Positions 8,894 to 19,454 are shown, counted from the stretch's first letter. The stretch: 64,000 nucleotides of DNA from Terrihalobacillus insolitus (GCF_028416575.1 NZ_JAMQKB010000009.1:1-64000), one strand, 5' to 3'. Numbers and translations are program-made. The notes: generated from the sequence alone by a model not told the origin.

Positions 8894-9961
8894 ATGTTTA
8901 AAGATGAAAAGTCACTTCGTTTTTTTTATTGGATTTTATTTGGTATTGCTTCATTTTTGCTCATATATTTGTTAACGAAGCTGTTTCCATTTTATCAATC
9001 GATTTTGTCCTTTTTGTTTCGTATTTTGGCTCCATTTTTAATTGCTGGACTGATAGCGTATTTGTTGCATCCAATTGTTGAAAAACTTTATGAACACAAG
9101 TTCCCAAGGTGGTTAGCAATATTATTCATCTATGTCGTCTTTTTTGGAGGGTTTGGTTTTTTATTATATCGATCGTATCCTGTTTTTGTGCATCAATTAA
9201 AAGATTTAAATCAAAATCTTCCACAATTCATAGAATCATACCATACGACGATTTACGACATGTATGTGAAAACATCCAACTTACCAGAAAGTGTCCACGA
9301 CAAAATGGATGAATTGTTGGCTGAAAGTGGGAAAATGATCGAACATTTTCTAACGAATTTGGCCAAAAAGGTTACCAAAATTATGGATGTCTTCATCATA
9401 ATTGCTGTTATTCCTGTGCTTGTTTTTTACATGCTAAAAGACTTTCATTTAATGAAACGAGTTTTATGGCGATTAACACCTAGAAAATATCGTGATGAAG
9501 GAAAACAATTAATAAAGGATATTGATAAAAGCCTTGGTAATTATATTAGAGGCCAATTACTTGTCTGCTTTTTTGTAAGCTTAACAACCTACGGGATTCT
9601 TTGGTTTATTAATATGAAATATCCGCTTCTTCTAGCTCTTTTTATGGGAATAACGAATATCATACCTTACTTCGGCCCAATTCTTGGTGCCATTCCAGCA
9701 GTTATTCTTGCGTTTACGATCTCAATAAAAATGGTAGTGTACGTTATTTTAGCTGTATTTGTTGTTCAAATCATGGAAGGTAATCTATTATCACCATTAA
9801 TCGTAGGAAAAAGTACGAATACACACCCTATTTTAATCATTTTTGCGTTACTTGTCGGAGGGGAAATAGGAGGGGTAATAGGTATGATTTTGGCAGTTCC
9901 GATTGTTACGATCATTAAAGTTGTCCTTGACCATACGAGTAGATTATCGTTTGATGATTGA
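8894..9961 (+). CDS. yrrI: YrrI, AI-2E-type (PerM/TqsA) membrane permease
   Basis: 355 aa integral membrane protein. Pairs of hydrophobic helices lie near the N-terminus (FYWILFGIASFLLIYLL; FLFRILAPFLIAGLIAYLLHP), followed by a soluble stretch at about 85-150 and five or more C-terminal helices with the family signature NIIPYFGPILGAIPA. GGAGAGACC precedes the ATG. The substrate is unknown; family members export AI-2 or act as Na+/H+ antiporters. The B. subtilis equivalent also sits just before the alaS leader; here no glnQHMP cluster separates them. Confidence 0.85.
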   Translation: MFKDEKSLRFFYWILFGIASFLLIYLLTKLFPFYQSILSFLFRILAPFLIAGLIAYLLHPIVEKLYEHKFPRWLAILFIYVVFFGGFGFLLYRSYPVFVHQLKDLNQNLPQFIESYHTTIYDMYVKTSNLPESVHDKMDELLAESGKMIEHFLTNLAKKVTKIMDVFIIIAVIPVLVFYMLKDFHLMKRVLWRLTPRKYRDEGKQLIKDIDKSLGNYIRGQLLVCFFVSLTTYGILWFINMKYPLLLALFMGITNIIPYFGPILGAIPAVILAFTISIKMVVYVILAVFVVQIMEGNLLSPLIVGKSTNTHPILIIFALLVGGEIGGVIGMILAVPIVTIIKVVLDHTSRLSFDD

Positions 9962-10002
9962 CATATGCACGTTTTTTATCTATACTATCGCATAACGAAA
10001 CG

Positions 10003-10293
10003 AATCATAATGAGAACAATATGATGAAGATCACGAGTACATGATACCGAGCTTTGTGGTTGCTAGAGGTTCACACACACTTCTTCAAATCAATTAGAGA
10101 GGATTTCCCATAGGCTGAAAGGAATTCAAGTGAAGGATCATGGAATGCTAGATTGGAGTGCGGTTAATCCCCGTCGGTTTGCGCCGTTACACGCATACTA
10201 GAGGTGATGGATCAAGTCTTTTGATTCATAATCAGGGTGGTACCGCGATAAGTCTCGTCCCTGCTTTTAATAAGCAGGGATGAGACTTTTTTT
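10003..10293 (+). promoter_or_regulatory. T-box riboswitch leader of alaS
   Basis: The 400-base gap before alaS holds a canonical T-box sequence AGGGTGGTACCGCG (10234-10247), followed by a terminator (10251-10293; AGTCTCGTCCCTGCTT pairing with AAGCAGGGATGAGACT, then Ts). Upstream is the structured leader with an AGTA motif near 10036. Uncharged tRNA-Ala is expected to pair with the T-box bulge and prevent termination. Two GCT triplets followed by A (near 10062 and 10147) are candidate alanine specifiers; I cannot choose between them without folding. Confidence 0.9.
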
Positions 10294-10360
10294 AGTGTGT
10301 ATTCAAACAGTCACCGTATTTCTTTTCGAAATATAGTACAAATAAATTGGAGGAAATAAA

Positions 10361-13003
10361 ATGAAGCAATTATCGTCAGCTGAAGTGAGACAAATGTTTT
10401 TAGACTTCTTTCAACAAAAGGGACACCGAGTGGAACCGAGTGCGTCATTAGTTCCAAAAGAGGATCCAACATTGCTTTGGATCAATAGTGGTGTGGCAAC
10501 ATTGAAGAAATATTTTGATGGCAGGGTGATACCAGATAATCCAAGAATCGTCAATGCCCAAAAATCGATTCGGACAAATGATATTGAAAATGTAGGTCAA
10601 ACAGCTAGACATCACACTTTTTTTGAAATGTTAGGCAACTTTTCTATTGGCGATTTTTTTAAGGAAGAGGCCATTGAATTGGCGTGGGAATTCCTAACAA
10701 GTGACAAATGGATTGGGTTTGATTCCACTCTCCTATCTGTCACTGTGCATCCGGAAGACGAAGAGGCATATGTGATTTGGCGTGATCATGTAAAGCTTCC
10801 AGAGGAAAGAATTATTCGGCTTGAGGAAAACTTTTGGGATATTGGTGAAGGTCCAAGTGGGCCAAACACAGAAATTTTTTATGATCGTGGAGAACAATAT
10901 GGAAATGATGAAACAGATCCAGAACTTTACCCTGGTGGAGAAAACGACCGCTATTTAGAAATATGGAATCTTGTGTTTTCCCAATTCAACCATAATCCAG
11001 ATGATACGTATACTCCTCTTCCTAAGAAAAACATCGATACTGGAATGGGATTAGAACGCATGGTTTCCGTTATTCAGAATGTCCCGACCAACTTTGATAC
11101 GGATTTGTTTCTTCCAATTATAAAGGAAACAGAAAAACGAGCGAATTGTCGGTATGGGGACAAACTGGAAACAGATGTATCCTTTAAAGTGATCGCAGAC
11201 CATATCCGTACAGTTTCTTTTGCGATTGGAGATGGAGCACTGCCGTCGAATGAAGGAAGAGGCTATGTACTAAGAAGACTGCTGAGAAGAGCGGTGCGAT
11301 TTGCAAAGCAAATTGGCATTGAAAAGCCTTTTATGTATCAGCTCGTCCCAGTTGTTGGAGAGATTATGAAGGACTATTATCCTGATGTTGTAAAGAAAAC
11401 GAATTTCATTCAAGATGTGATTCAAACGGAAGAACAGCGCTTTCATGAAACGCTAAATGAAGGCTTAAGTATCCTTACAACCATTTTAGAGAAAGAGAAA
11501 GACAAAGGAAGCAATGTGTTCCCAGGAGAAGAAGTTTTCAGACTTTATGATACGTATGGGTTTCCAAAAGAATTAACAGAAGAATACCTTGCTGATTTCG
11601 GCTTTACAATTGACGAACAAGCCTTTGAAATTGAAATGGATAAACAACGTAACCGAGCGAGACAAGCTCGCCAAAAAGTTGATTCTATGCAAGTACAAGA
11701 TAGCGTGTTAAGTGACGTGAATGTAGAAAGTACCTTTGTCGGCTATACCACATTAGAGCAACAAACGGAAATTGTTACGCTTGTGAAGAACAAGGGCCTA
11801 GTTGAGACAGCGTACGAAGGAGAAGAAATTTATATTTTGTTGAAAGAGACACCTTTTTACGCTGAAAGTGGTGGTCAAATAGCAGACAAAGGCTGGATCA
11901 TTACGGATAACGGGAAAATGTCCGTTGAAGACGTACAAAAGGCTCCAAATGGTCAAAACCTTCATCGGGCAATTGTGAAGTCTGGGATGATTCGCAATGG
12001 TGATCAGGTTCTCGCCACGGTAAACAAAGAAGCACGCTCTTTAATTGTTAAAAATCATACGGCTACACATCTATTACACAAGGCATTAAAAGAAGAACTA
12101 GGAGAGCATGTTAACCAAGCTGGATCATTGGTGGCACCTGATCGGTTACGTTTTGACTTTTCTCACTTTGGATCTATTACACAAGAACAATTAGAAAATA
12201 TTGAGAGAAAGGTTAATGATAAAATTTGGTCCTCTATTCAAGTAGATATTGCGAACCACAAAATAGAAGAGGCCAAAGCAATGGGTGCAATGGCACTTTT
12301 CGGTGAAAAATATGGAGATGTTGTACGTGTTGTAAAAGTTGGAGACTATAGTATGGAGTTGTGTGGAGGCTGTCACGTAGCAAACACAGCAGAAATCGGG
12401 TTATTTAAAATTGTATCAGAAACTGGAATCGGAGCAGGAACGCGGAGAATAGAAGCTGTCACTGGAAAAGGGGCATATGAACACGTGAATAACAGGCTTC
12501 AATTGCTACAAGAAGCCGCTCAATTTCTTAAAGTTACACCTGAAAATGTCCCAAATAAAATGGACTCCCTTTACAAAGACATAAAAGAGGTGCAACGTGA
12601 AAACGAATCGCTTCGTGCAAAACTATCTAATTTAGAGGCAACGTCCATTTTAGACAAAGTTGAAGAAATCAACGGAGTATCCTTATTAGCACAGCAAGTT
12701 GATGGACAAGATATGAACCAGTTGCGCAATATGGTTGATGAACTAAAACAGAAATTGGAATCTGGCATTGTTCTACTTGCTTCTGTAAACAATGGGAAGG
12801 TTCAACTAGCTGCAGGGGTATCAAAGGATTTAATTGATCAAGGTTACCATGCTGGAAACATTATAAAAGAAACAGCGAAAAGATGCGGTGGAGGTGGTGG
12901 CGGCCGCCCAGATATGGCTCAAGCTGGCGGAAAAAACCCTGCTCAAGTAACTGAAGCCTTACAGTACGCAAAAACCTATGTACAGTCTGTTCAAAATAAA
13001 TAG
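10361..13003 (+). CDS. alaS: Alanyl-tRNA synthetase
   Basis: 880 aa, full length. The class II core begins [12 protein letters not shown], with motif 2 in [19 protein letters not shown]. The editing domain has [11 protein letters not shown] and the downstream CGGCHV zinc ligands. The C-terminal DHHA1/C-Ala part ends in the glycine-rich [30 protein letters not shown] precedes ATG 10361. It is controlled by the T-box leader upstream and appears to be a single-gene unit, with a 167-base gap to yrzL. Confidence 0.97.
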   Translation: MKQLSSAEVRQMFLDFFQQKGHRVEPSASLVPKEDPTLLWINSGVATLKKYFDGRVIPDNPRIVNAQKSIRTNDIENVGQTARHHTFFEMLGNFSIGDFFKEEAIELAWEFLTSDKWIGFDSTLLSVTVHPEDEEAYVIWRDHVKLPEERIIRLEENFWDIGEGPSGPNTEIFYDRGEQYGNDETDPELYPGGENDRYLEIWNLVFSQFNHNPDDTYTPLPKKNIDTGMGLERMVSVIQNVPTNFDTDLFLPIIKETEKRANCRYGDKLETDVSFKVIADHIRTVSFAIGDGALPSNEGRGYVLRRLLRRAVRFAKQIGIEKPFMYQLVPVVGEIMKDYYPDVVKKTNFIQDVIQTEEQRFHETLNEGLSILTTILEKEKDKGSNVFPGEEVFRLYDTYGFPKELTEEYLADFGFTIDEQAFEIEMDKQRNRARQARQKVDSMQVQDSVLSDVNVESTFVGYTTLEQQTEIVTLVKNKGLVETAYEGEEIYILLKETPFYAESGGQIADKGWIITDNGKMSVEDVQKAPNGQNLHRAIVKSGMIRNGDQVLATVNKEARSLIVKNHTATHLLHKALKEELGEHVNQAGSLVAPDRLRFDFSHFGSITQEQLENIERKVNDKIWSSIQVDIANHKIEEAKAMGAMALFGEKYGDVVRVVKVGDYSMELCGGCHVANTAEIGLFKIVSETGIGAGTRRIEAVTGKGAYEHVNNRLQLLQEAAQFLKVTPENVPNKMDSLYKDIKEVQRENESLRAKLSNLEATSILDKVEEINGVSLLAQQVDGQDMNQLRNMVDELKQKLESGIVLLASVNNGKVQLAAGVSKDLIDQGYHAGNIIKETAKRCGGGGGGRPDMAQAGGKNPAQVTEALQYAKTYVQSVQNK

Positions 13004-13170
13004 TTTGGGAAACCTTAAAGTACGTGTGCAAAAAGACGACATATTAAAAGGTTGACTAAATTGCCAAGTCATACGGCAACCTTGAAATTAGACAAGTTAT
13101 TTTTTATTCTTTAGGATAGATAGTATATAATGAAAGAAATGGCTAAGAAATATGGAAGTGAGGTGTTTTC

Positions 13171-13437
13171 ATGGGCTCAATGGATAAAACAGTGAAGTTT
13201 AATTTTTCAGAAGAACCATTTGATGATAATGTAAAAGAAATACTCCTTTCTGTGCATGAAGCGCTTAGGGAAAAAGGCTACAATCCGATCAACCAAATTG
13301 TGGGGTACCTTTTGTCGGGAGATCCAGCCTACATACCGAGGCATAAAGATGCAAGAAATTTAATTCGAAAAATCGAACGGGACGAGCTTATTGAAGAGTT
13401 AGTGAAACACTATTTAGAACAACACAAAGAGGCATAA
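13171..13437 (+). CDS. yrzL: YrzL, IreB-family (UPF0297) regulatory protein
   Basis: 88 aa, cytoplasmic. The family core is visible: [56 protein letters not shown] sequence (positions about 18-75). In Enterococcus IreB is a substrate of the Ser/Thr kinase IreK and affects cephalosporin resistance; that role is not shown here. GAGGTG lies 6 bases before ATG 13171, while ATG 13180 is an alternative. It forms a tight unit with ruvX and yrzB, 3 bases before ruvX. Confidence 0.92.
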   Translation: MGSMDKTVKFNFSEEPFDDNVKEILLSVHEALREKGYNPINQIVGYLLSGDPAYIPRHKDARNLIRKIERDELIEELVKHYLEQHKEA

Positions 13438-13440
13438 TGC

Positions 13441-13857
13441 ATGAAGATGATTGGAATGGATGTAGGGCAAAAAACAATCGGTGTGGCGGTAAGTGACGAA
13501 CTGGGTTGGACCGCCCAAGGCTTAACAACAATTAAATGGGATGAGAAAGACTTTTCTACGGCAAAAGAAGAAATAGAATCGATCTTGCTTGAGCACAATA
13601 TTAAGCAAGCAGTTATTGGACTCCCAAAAAACATGAATGGAACGATTGGGGAACGTGGTGAGGCTTCGCAGAGCTTCGCAAAAAAAATGGAAAACATATT
13701 TCACATCCCTACAGTGTTATGGGACGAAAGACTAACGACAATGGCCGCTGAACGTGTATTGTTAGAGGCCGATATGAGCAGAAATAAGCGCAAAAAAGTG
13801 ATTGATAAAATGGCAGCGATGATTATTTTGCAAAGCTATTTAGATGCGAAAAAGTGA
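13441..13857 (+). CDS. ruvX: RuvX/YqgF-family RNase H-like nuclease (YrrK)
   Basis: 138 aa. The RNase H fold starts MIGMDVGQKTIGVAVSD with the first catalytic aspartate. VIGLPKNMNGTIGERG and the VLWDERLTTMAAERVL stretch carry the other conserved acidic residues. It is annotated in relatives as a Holliday-junction resolvase-like protein and in E. coli YqgF is linked to 16S rRNA 5'-end processing. It lies between yrzL and yrzB; its end overlaps the longest possible reading frame of yrzB. Confidence 0.92.
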   Translation: MKMIGMDVGQKTIGVAVSDELGWTAQGLTTIKWDEKDFSTAKEEIESILLEHNIKQAVIGLPKNMNGTIGERGEASQSFAKKMENIFHIPTVLWDERLTTMAAERVLLEADMSRNKRKKVIDKMAAMIILQSYLDAKK

Positions 13858-13876
13858 CATTCATGGAGGTGAAGTA

Positions 13877-14158
13877 ATGGCATTAGAAGAAAAAGAGAGA
13901 ATCATCATCCCTGATGAAAACGGGGAAGAGCACTTGTTTGAGGTGCTGTTTACCTTTGACGTCGATCAAACAGGTGATTCCTATATTGCGGTCGTCCCAA
14001 CTGAACAAAAAGATGAAGAAGAAGTTGAAGTATTTGCCTTTCGCTATGAAGAGAAAGACCAAGAAGATGATTTAACCTTGTATCAAATTGAATCAGATGA
14101 AGAATGGGAAATCGTTGAAGAAATGCTAAACACGTTAGCTGATGAACAGGACGAATGA
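13877..14158 (+). CDS. yrzB: YrzB, DUF1292 protein
   Basis: 93 aa, very acidic (for example EQKDEEEVEVFAFRYEE). The DUF1292 pattern runs IPDENGEEHLFEVLFTFDVD ... YIAVVP. An upstream in-frame ATG at 13844 exists inside ruvX, but GGAGGTGAAGTA places ATG 13877 correctly. Third gene of the yrzL-ruvX-yrzB unit, closed by a terminator. Function unknown. Confidence 0.88.
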   Translation: MALEEKERIIIPDENGEEHLFEVLFTFDVDQTGDSYIAVVPTEQKDEEEVEVFAFRYEEKDQEDDLTLYQIESDEEWEIVEEMLNTLADEQDE

Positions 14159-14168
14159 TAACGTATTT

Positions 14169-14207
14169 ATATCCTTGTGGTCACAACATGACGACAAGGA
14201 TATTTTT
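14169..14207 (+). terminator. Terminator after yrzB
   Basis: ATATCCTTGTGGTC pairs with GACGACAAGGATAT (one G/G mismatch), followed by TTTTTATG. Confidence 0.75.
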
Positions 14208-14296
14208 ATGTTAAAAATCGTCAAAAATCTTAGTTATGAATAGAAATATGGCAGATTGTTGTAGTATAATAGATCGGATGAAAGGGGGAACCTTAT

Positions 14297-15421
14297 TTGA
14301 CATCCGATAATAATCATAATGGTTTTGATAAGGATCGTTTAATCAAACGTAGTAATGAAGCAAAAATAGTAAGGAAAATTGTCATAATCGTTATTTCAGC
14401 TTTAACACTTATAATGGCAATTGGTGTAACTTTAGGATATTTGTACGTTAAATCTGCATTGGAACCAGTTGACCCTAATGATACGTCAACAATAGATGTT
14501 GAAATTCCTTTAGGATCTTCAACCTCTAAAATAGCGAGTATATTAGAAGAAAATGGGATAATAAAAGATAGTAGAGTGTTTCGTTTCTACACAAAATTTA
14601 ACAATGTATCAAGTTTTCAGGCGGGTGAATATACATTTTCTCCATCGATGAAATTTAATCAAATTGTAGAAGCGTTACAAGAAGGAAAAGTCTTAAAGGA
14701 ACCAGTGCTAAAAGTTACAATACCTGAAGGAAAAACGATAGAACAAATCGCAACAATTTATGGAAACAAAACTAATATTAACAAAGAGGATTTTCTTAAC
14801 AAGGTAAACGATATAGAGTATGTGGAACAACTAATCGATCAATATCCGTCCATACTTTCAGAGGATATTTTAGAGCCACAGATCAAAAATCCTTTGGAAG
14901 GTTATCTATTTCCTGCAACCTATTCTTTTTATGAAAAAAACCCTAGTATTGAAAACATTATTGAAAAAATGATTCAAAAAACAGAAACTGTCGTTATGCC
15001 GTATCTTGATGTGATTAGTGAGAATGAAGAATTAACGGTGCATAAAGCATTAACGATGGCCTCACTAGTAGAAAATGAAGCGACAACAGCAGAAGACCGA
15101 AATATAATTTCTGGTGTATTTTGGAATCGATTAGATGCGGGAATGATGCTTCAAACAGATCCAACGGTGTTGTATGCAATGGGTGAACGCAAAGAAGAAG
15201 AGATTACTAAAAATAAAGACATTGATTCACCATACAATACATATAAAAATCTGGGACTTCCGATTGGACCGATTTCCAACTTTGCAGAAAATTCATTGAA
15301 AGCTGCATTACAACCAGCTGAAACAGATAATATGTATTTTCTTGCGGGAAATGATGGGAAGATTTATTATGCAAAAACGTATGAGGAACATCAACAAAAT
15401 GTAAATAAATATCTAAAGTAA
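14297..15421 (+). CDS. mltG: MltG, endolytic murein transglycosylase (YrrL)
   Basis: 374 aa, inner-membrane protein with one N-terminal helix (about residues 25-52: VIIVISALTLIMAIGVTLGYLY). The extracellular YceG/MltG domain has the catalytic glutamate in SLVENEATT (about 259) and the conserved VFWNRLDAGMMLQTDPTVLYA and PYNTYKNLGLPIGPI motifs. It cleaves nascent glycan strands and so sets their length. The start is TTG 14297, 8 bases after AAAGGGGG; a TATAAT at 14265-14270 is a possible -10. Confidence 0.93.
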   Translation: MTSDNNHNGFDKDRLIKRSNEAKIVRKIVIIVISALTLIMAIGVTLGYLYVKSALEPVDPNDTSTIDVEIPLGSSTSKIASILEENGIIKDSRVFRFYTKFNNVSSFQAGEYTFSPSMKFNQIVEALQEGKVLKEPVLKVTIPEGKTIEQIATIYGNKTNINKEDFLNKVNDIEYVEQLIDQYPSILSEDILEPQIKNPLEGYLFPATYSFYEKNPSIENIIEKMIQKTETVVMPYLDVISENEELTVHKALTMASLVENEATTAEDRNIISGVFWNRLDAGMMLQTDPTVLYAMGERKEEEITKNKDIDSPYNTYKNLGLPIGPISNFAENSLKAALQPAETDNMYFLAGNDGKIYYAKTYEEHQQNVNKYLK

Positions 15422-15518
15422 AATATAGTAAAAGATGGCTGGGAGTAAGGATTTTACATTCGCAATCCCTGCTATTTTTTAAACAGAGCTCATTCTTACC
15501 AGAAAGGAGCCAGTAATA

Positions 15519-16154
15519 ATGGAAAACAAATTATACCAATATTTAGATCAAATGGTAGGTTTAAAAAAAGACTGGATGAAACAGATCGAATCACAAGCAA
15601 AGAATGAACAGATACCTATTATGGAACCATTAGGTTTAGACTTTTTAAAACAAATCATTCGATTAAAGCAGCCAAAAAAAATCTTAGAAATCGGAACGGC
15701 CATTGGTTATTCTGCATTACAAATGTTAGATGCATCTCCAACCTCCACAATCGTTACCATTGAAAGAGATGTCAAGCGTTACAAGCAAGCGATGCACAAC
15801 ATAACTTCCTTGGACAAACAGAAACACATAGAAATTTTATTAGGGGATGCGTTTGCAATGGAGCAAGAAGCAGAAAAACGTGGTCCATATGATCTTTTGT
15901 TCATTGATGCTGCAAAAGGCCAATATCAACGTTTTTTTGAAACGTTCCATGCATTTGTAAGAAGCAATGGTGTTATAATATCAGATAATGTGCTGTTTAG
16001 AGGGCTTGTAGTGAAGGAAGAATCGAGCAATAAACGACTCCAACAAATCGCTGCAAAGATTCGAGACTATAACGAATGGTTAGTAAACCATTCCGGCTAT
16101 TCAACAACCATCATACCTGTTGGAGATGGGGTAGCAGTCAGTGTTAAGAAGTAA
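15519..16154 (+). CDS. trmR: TrmR (YrrM), tRNA 5-hydroxyuridine methyltransferase
   Basis: 211 aa class I SAM O-methyltransferase of the COMT-like family. Motif I is ILEIGTAIGYSAL (about 56-68); FIDAAKGQY and ISDNVLFRG carry the metal/substrate loops. In B. subtilis YrrM (TrmR) makes 5-methoxyuridine at tRNA position 34 from 5-hydroxyuridine. AGAAAGGAGCC precedes the ATG. In B. subtilis the U32 peptidase-like yrrN-yrrO pair follows; here udk follows directly. Confidence 0.85.
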   Translation: MENKLYQYLDQMVGLKKDWMKQIESQAKNEQIPIMEPLGLDFLKQIIRLKQPKKILEIGTAIGYSALQMLDASPTSTIVTIERDVKRYKQAMHNITSLDKQKHIEILLGDAFAMEQEAEKRGPYDLLFIDAAKGQYQRFFETFHAFVRSNGVIISDNVLFRGLVVKEESSNKRLQQIAAKIRDYNEWLVNHSGYSTTIIPVGDGVAVSVKK

Positions 16155-16229
16155 CTTGTTGGGTACACTTAGAGCTGCGAAAAATAACATCCAGAAAAAG
16201 ACTTGAATATTTAGAAGGAGCGCTTGTAC

Positions 16230-16862
16230 GTGATAGATAAACCAGTAGTAATTGGGGTGGCTGGTGGTTCGGGATCTGGAAAAACATCTGTTACTAGAGC
16301 CATTTGCCAGCGCTTTTCAGATAAATCAATTTTAGTAATTGAACAAGATTATTATTACAAAAACCAAGACCATCTTCCTTATGAAGAACGCTTAGAAACA
16401 AATTACGATCATCCACTAGCTTTTGATAACGATCTACTTCTTCGTCACATCCATGATTTATTAAATCAAAAGCCAATTAATAAACCTGTATATGACTATG
16501 CGTTACATACACGCTCAAATCAAGTGATAAAAGTTGAGCCTAAGGAAGTTATCATTTTAGAAGGCATACTCATTTTAGAAGATCAGCGCTTGTTAGATTT
16601 GATGGATATTAAGGTGTTTGTCGACACAGATGCAGATGTTCGGATCATACGTCGCCTAATGAGGGATATTAAAGAAAGAGGGCGATCGATTGATTCAGTC
16701 ATTGATCAATACATCAATGTTGTACGACCGATGCATCTACAATTTGTGGAACCAACAAAAAGGTATGCAGATATCATTATTCCTGAAGGCGGAGAAAATC
16801 ACGTCGCAATTGATTTGATGGCAGCAAAAATACAAACCATTATAAATAAATTGACTTTTTGA
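16230..16862 (+). CDS. udk: Uridine kinase
   Basis: About 210 aa. The Walker A loop GGSGSGKTS lies at the N-terminus; [18 protein letters not shown] and the EGILILED motif are typical of uridine/cytidine kinases of pyrimidine salvage. AAGGAG (16214-16219) is only 4 bases from TTG 16224 but 10 from GTG 16230, so GTG 16230 is chosen. The gene ends in a repeat-derived GACTTTTTGAGC, which supplies its last codons (LTF-stop). Confidence 0.9.
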   Translation: MIDKPVVIGVAGGSGSGKTSVTRAICQRFSDKSILVIEQDYYYKNQDHLPYEERLETNYDHPLAFDNDLLLRHIHDLLNQKPINKPVYDYALHTRSNQVIKVEPKEVIILEGILILEDQRLLDLMDIKVFVDTDADVRIIRRLMRDIKERGRSIDSVIDQYINVVRPMHLQFVEPTKRYADIIIPEGGENHVAIDLMAAKIQTIINKLTF

Positions 16863-16876
16863 GCATCCTCTTTAAA
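16853..16876. repeat. Copy of the dispersed GACTTTTTGAAC repeat half, overlapping the udk stop
   Basis: GACTTTTTGAGCATCCTCTT matches the arm found at 4209 with one change. Here it covers the last udk codons and stop, so the repeat has been taken into coding sequence or vice versa. Confidence 0.45.
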
Positions 16877-16983
16877 TGCGTGATAAAAAAAGATTGAAAT
16901 ATCATAATAAATCTGCCATAGTATTATAAATAACCAATTTATTTATGAAATGCATTATACAAAAAGCATTATCAAAGCAACAT

Positions 16984-17019
16984 TAAAAGGATGGGTTGTA
17001 CCATAGTCCTTTTTATTTT
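16984..17019 (+). terminator. Possible terminator between udk and greA
   Basis: AAAAGGA and TCCTTTTT arms flank GTTGTAC; a T-rich tail follows (TTTTTATTTTG). The stem is short, so confidence is moderate. Confidence 0.45.
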
Positions 17020-17053
17020 GTTAATTATTGACGGGATCAAAGGAGTGTAAACA

Positions 17054-17530
17054 ATGGCCGTAGAAAAAAGCTATTACATGACACAAGAGGGGAAAGAGAA
17101 ATTAGAGAACGAATTAGAGTACTTAAAAACGGAAAAAAGACAAGAAGTTGTAGAACGAATAAAAATAGCACGTGGATTCGGTGATCTATCGGAAAACTCT
17201 GAGTATGACGCTGCAAAAGACGAGCAAGCATTTGTTGAATCTAGAATAACTCAGGTTGAAAAAATGATTCGGAATGCTGTTATTATAGAAAATGATAATG
17301 CTAATCCAAATGTTGTTTCACTTGGAAAGCGTGTTACCTTTAAAGAACTTCCTGATGGAGAGGAAGAAAGCTATAAAATAGTTGGAAGCGCAGAAGCAGA
17401 TCCATTTGAAGAAAAAATTTCGAACGATTCTCCGATTGCACGAAGTTTGTTAGGACATGAAGTAGGAGAAGAAGTCACTGTATCGACACCAGGTGGAGAC
17501 TTGGATGTAAAAATCTTAAAAGTGGAATAG
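17054..17530 (+). CDS. greA: Transcription elongation factor GreA
   Basis: 158 aa, standard length. The N-terminal coiled coil ([19 protein letters not shown] ... [18 protein letters not shown]) carries the acidic tip D/E residues that rescue backtracked RNA polymerase. The C-terminal FKBP-like domain ends [25 protein letters not shown] lies 8 bases before the ATG. Same place as in B. subtilis, between udk and pbpI. Confidence 0.97.
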   Translation: MAVEKSYYMTQEGKEKLENELEYLKTEKRQEVVERIKIARGFGDLSENSEYDAAKDEQAFVESRITQVEKMIRNAVIIENDNANPNVVSLGKRVTFKELPDGEEESYKIVGSAEADPFEEKISNDSPIARSLLGHEVGEEVTVSTPGGDLDVKILKVE

Positions 17531-17620
17531 AACAAAAGCAGAAGCGAACGTTAACTACGTCTCACTAGAGCTTTCATGATTGAGTTAGACGTGGCTAACC
17601 TGTCATCCTCTATAAGAACA

Positions 17621-17660
17621 AAAAGCATTTTTAAGTTATTTTACTTAAAATGCTTTTTTT
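17621..17660 (+). terminator. Terminator after greA
   Basis: AAAAGCATTTT (17621-17631) pairs with AAAATGCTTTT, followed by more Ts. A second, longer imperfect inverted repeat (GTTA-ACGTCT / AGACGT-TAAC, about 17551-17600) lies just upstream; I cannot assign it a role. Confidence 0.75.
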
Positions 17661-17714
17661 ATGGTTAAACACTCTTTCTTAAGTAGATACTTGTTGCTAA
17701 GGGAGAGTGATTAA

Positions 17715-19454
17715 ATGAAAACGAAGCGTGTGAAATTTTGGGCTTTTTTGTTGGTCTGTAGCTTTGGTCTCCTTTTATATCGGTTAGCGGACATCCAATT
17801 GTTTTCCACGGAAAAATTTGGCGATGAACAGGTTAATCTGCTTGAACAAAGTGTTAAACAACAGTCCAGTTCCATTAATCTAACAAGTGGCCGTGGCGAA
17901 CTATTAGATCGGAATGGTCAATCATTAGGGAAAAGTCAGGTCAAAGATATTGTTCTTTTTCCACTTATTCAAACGATCGGACTGCCACAATCATTTAAAA
18001 ATCTATTAGAAGCGGAAACGATTTCTTTAACTGACATTGAAACGGAGCTTAAAGAACCAACTTATCTGTCAGAAATGATTGGAGAAGAAATCGATTCAGA
18101 TCTATATAATGAAGTGAAAAACAGGAAGATTCCTGGGGTAATGGCTGTTGAGCGTAGCCTTTTAGCCGATCCAGAAATTGGGCAACATTTTCTTGGTATT
18201 GTTCGAGAAAATCCAAATGCTTATTATAATCGCTATGACGAATCGCCTATTTTAACAGATCCAAAGCCTATTGGAATTTCTGGTTTACAGAAGGCATTTG
18301 ACCCATTTTTACAATCAGACAACTCGAAGAAACTTTTATATCAAGTAGATGGAAAGGGAAATCCAATGCTTGGCTTAAATGTTCGATACATTGGAGAACA
18401 GGATCCGTTTTATCCCGTTCAATTAAAAACGACAATGGATCTGCCCATCCAGAACATGGCTGAAAAGGTTGTAGACAACAACGGGCTTGAAAAAGGTGGA
18501 TTGGTTTTGTTAGATATAGAATCACGAGAGGTGCTGGCAATGGTATCTCGACCATCTATTAATTCAGAGTCTCCTTATCAAAATCAGTCCATTGTGAATC
18601 AGATGCTCGTTCCTTTTTATCCAGGATCTATTTTCAAAACAGTAGTAGCGGCGGCAGCTATCGAAAATAATACAGAGAGTTTGAATAGAACGTATGATTG
18701 TAATACGAATTTATATGGAGATGAACCAAGTGAACGTAAACTAGGGACATTAAACTTCCAACAAAGTTTTGCGCAAAGCTGTAATAATGCATTTGGAACC
18801 ATTGGATCAAAACTAGTGAATGCCAATCCTCAAATTTTTGAGGAGTACACGGAAAAACTCGGTCTATTGGGCCCTGTTGGCTGGACTGGGGATGTGTTTC
18901 GTTATTCCAATTTTAAACAGTTTCCTGCAGAAAAGAAAGGGAGAGTTTGGGGGAACAAATACGATAGAAACGTTGAAAAGGCTATTCGTCAGACATCTAT
19001 TGGGCAAAAGGACGTAAAGGTTACACCACTCGCAGTCGCCAATATGATGGCAACAATCGCAAATAATGGCGAGAAGCAATACGTTCGAGCTGTAACAGAT
19101 ATTTTATATCAAAATAACACAACTATGTACACATTTAAGGCGAACAAGGACAACTCGAATCGAATAAAATCAGATACGGCTCTTCGTCTTCAAGGATTAC
19201 TTGAAAAGGTTGTAACAGACGGTACTGGTCGTTCCTTAGATGGACTAGGTGTTGCGGGGAAATCGGGGACGGCAGAAACAGGACAGAAAGGGGCATATCA
19301 TCATTGGTTTGCAGGGTATTTTCCAAAACAGAACCCTAAATATGCTATGGTTGTAGTTGATCTTTATCAAACAGATACAGACGCACAGACATATCCAGTG
19401 TATAAAGAGGTTGTTCAAAACATAAATGAAATGAACGGGGTCTCCAACGATTAG
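17715..19454 (+). CDS. pbpI: Class B penicillin-binding protein PbpI/PBP4b (YrrR)
   Basis: 579 aa. One N-terminal membrane anchor (about 8-28), a dimerisation region, then the transpeptidase domain: SxxK as PGSIFKT (about 305), SxN as SCNNAF (about 356) and KSGTAET (about 516). It cross-links peptidoglycan outside the membrane. In B. subtilis yrrR (pbpI) is a sporulation-associated PBP2-like enzyme of unclear role. AAGGGAGAGTG precedes the ATG. Its stop is one base from the stop of the opposite-strand small gene, so the two genes converge with no terminator between them. Confidence 0.9.
   Translation: MKTKRVKFWAFLLVCSFGLLLYRLADIQLFSTEKFGDEQVNLLEQSVKQQSSSINLTSGRGELLDRNGQSLGKSQVKDIVLFPLIQTIGLPQSFKNLLEAETISLTDIETELKEPTYLSEMIGEEIDSDLYNEVKNRKIPGVMAVERSLLADPEIGQHFLGIVRENPNAYYNRYDESPILTDPKPIGISGLQKAFDPFLQSDNSKKLLYQVDGKGNPMLGLNVRYIGEQDPFYPVQLKTTMDLPIQNMAEKVVDNNGLEKGGLVLLDIESREVLAMVSRPSINSESPYQNQSIVNQMLVPFYPGSIFKTVVAAAAIENNTESLNRTYDCNTNLYGDEPSERKLGTLNFQQSFAQSCNNAFGTIGSKLVNANPQIFEEYTEKLGLLGPVGWTGDVFRYSNFKQFPAEKKGRVWGNKYDRNVEKAIRQTSIGQKDVKVTPLAVANMMATIANNGEKQYVRAVTDILYQNNTTMYTFKANKDNSNRIKSDTALRLQGLLEKVVTDGTGRSLDGLGVAGKSGTAETGQKGAYHHWFAGYFPKQNPKYAMVVVDLYQTDTDAQTYPVYKEVVQNINEMNGVSND

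Noticed and set aside
13082..13131. Promoter TTGAAA...TATAAT before yrzL
   Set aside because: The TATAAT at 13126 is good, but the spacing to TTGAAA is 38 bases and no other -35 is visible.
17551..17600. Long inverted repeat after greA as a riboswitch or tRNA-like structure
   Set aside because: The stem has several mismatches and no known consensus; left as an unexplained inverted repeat beside a terminator.
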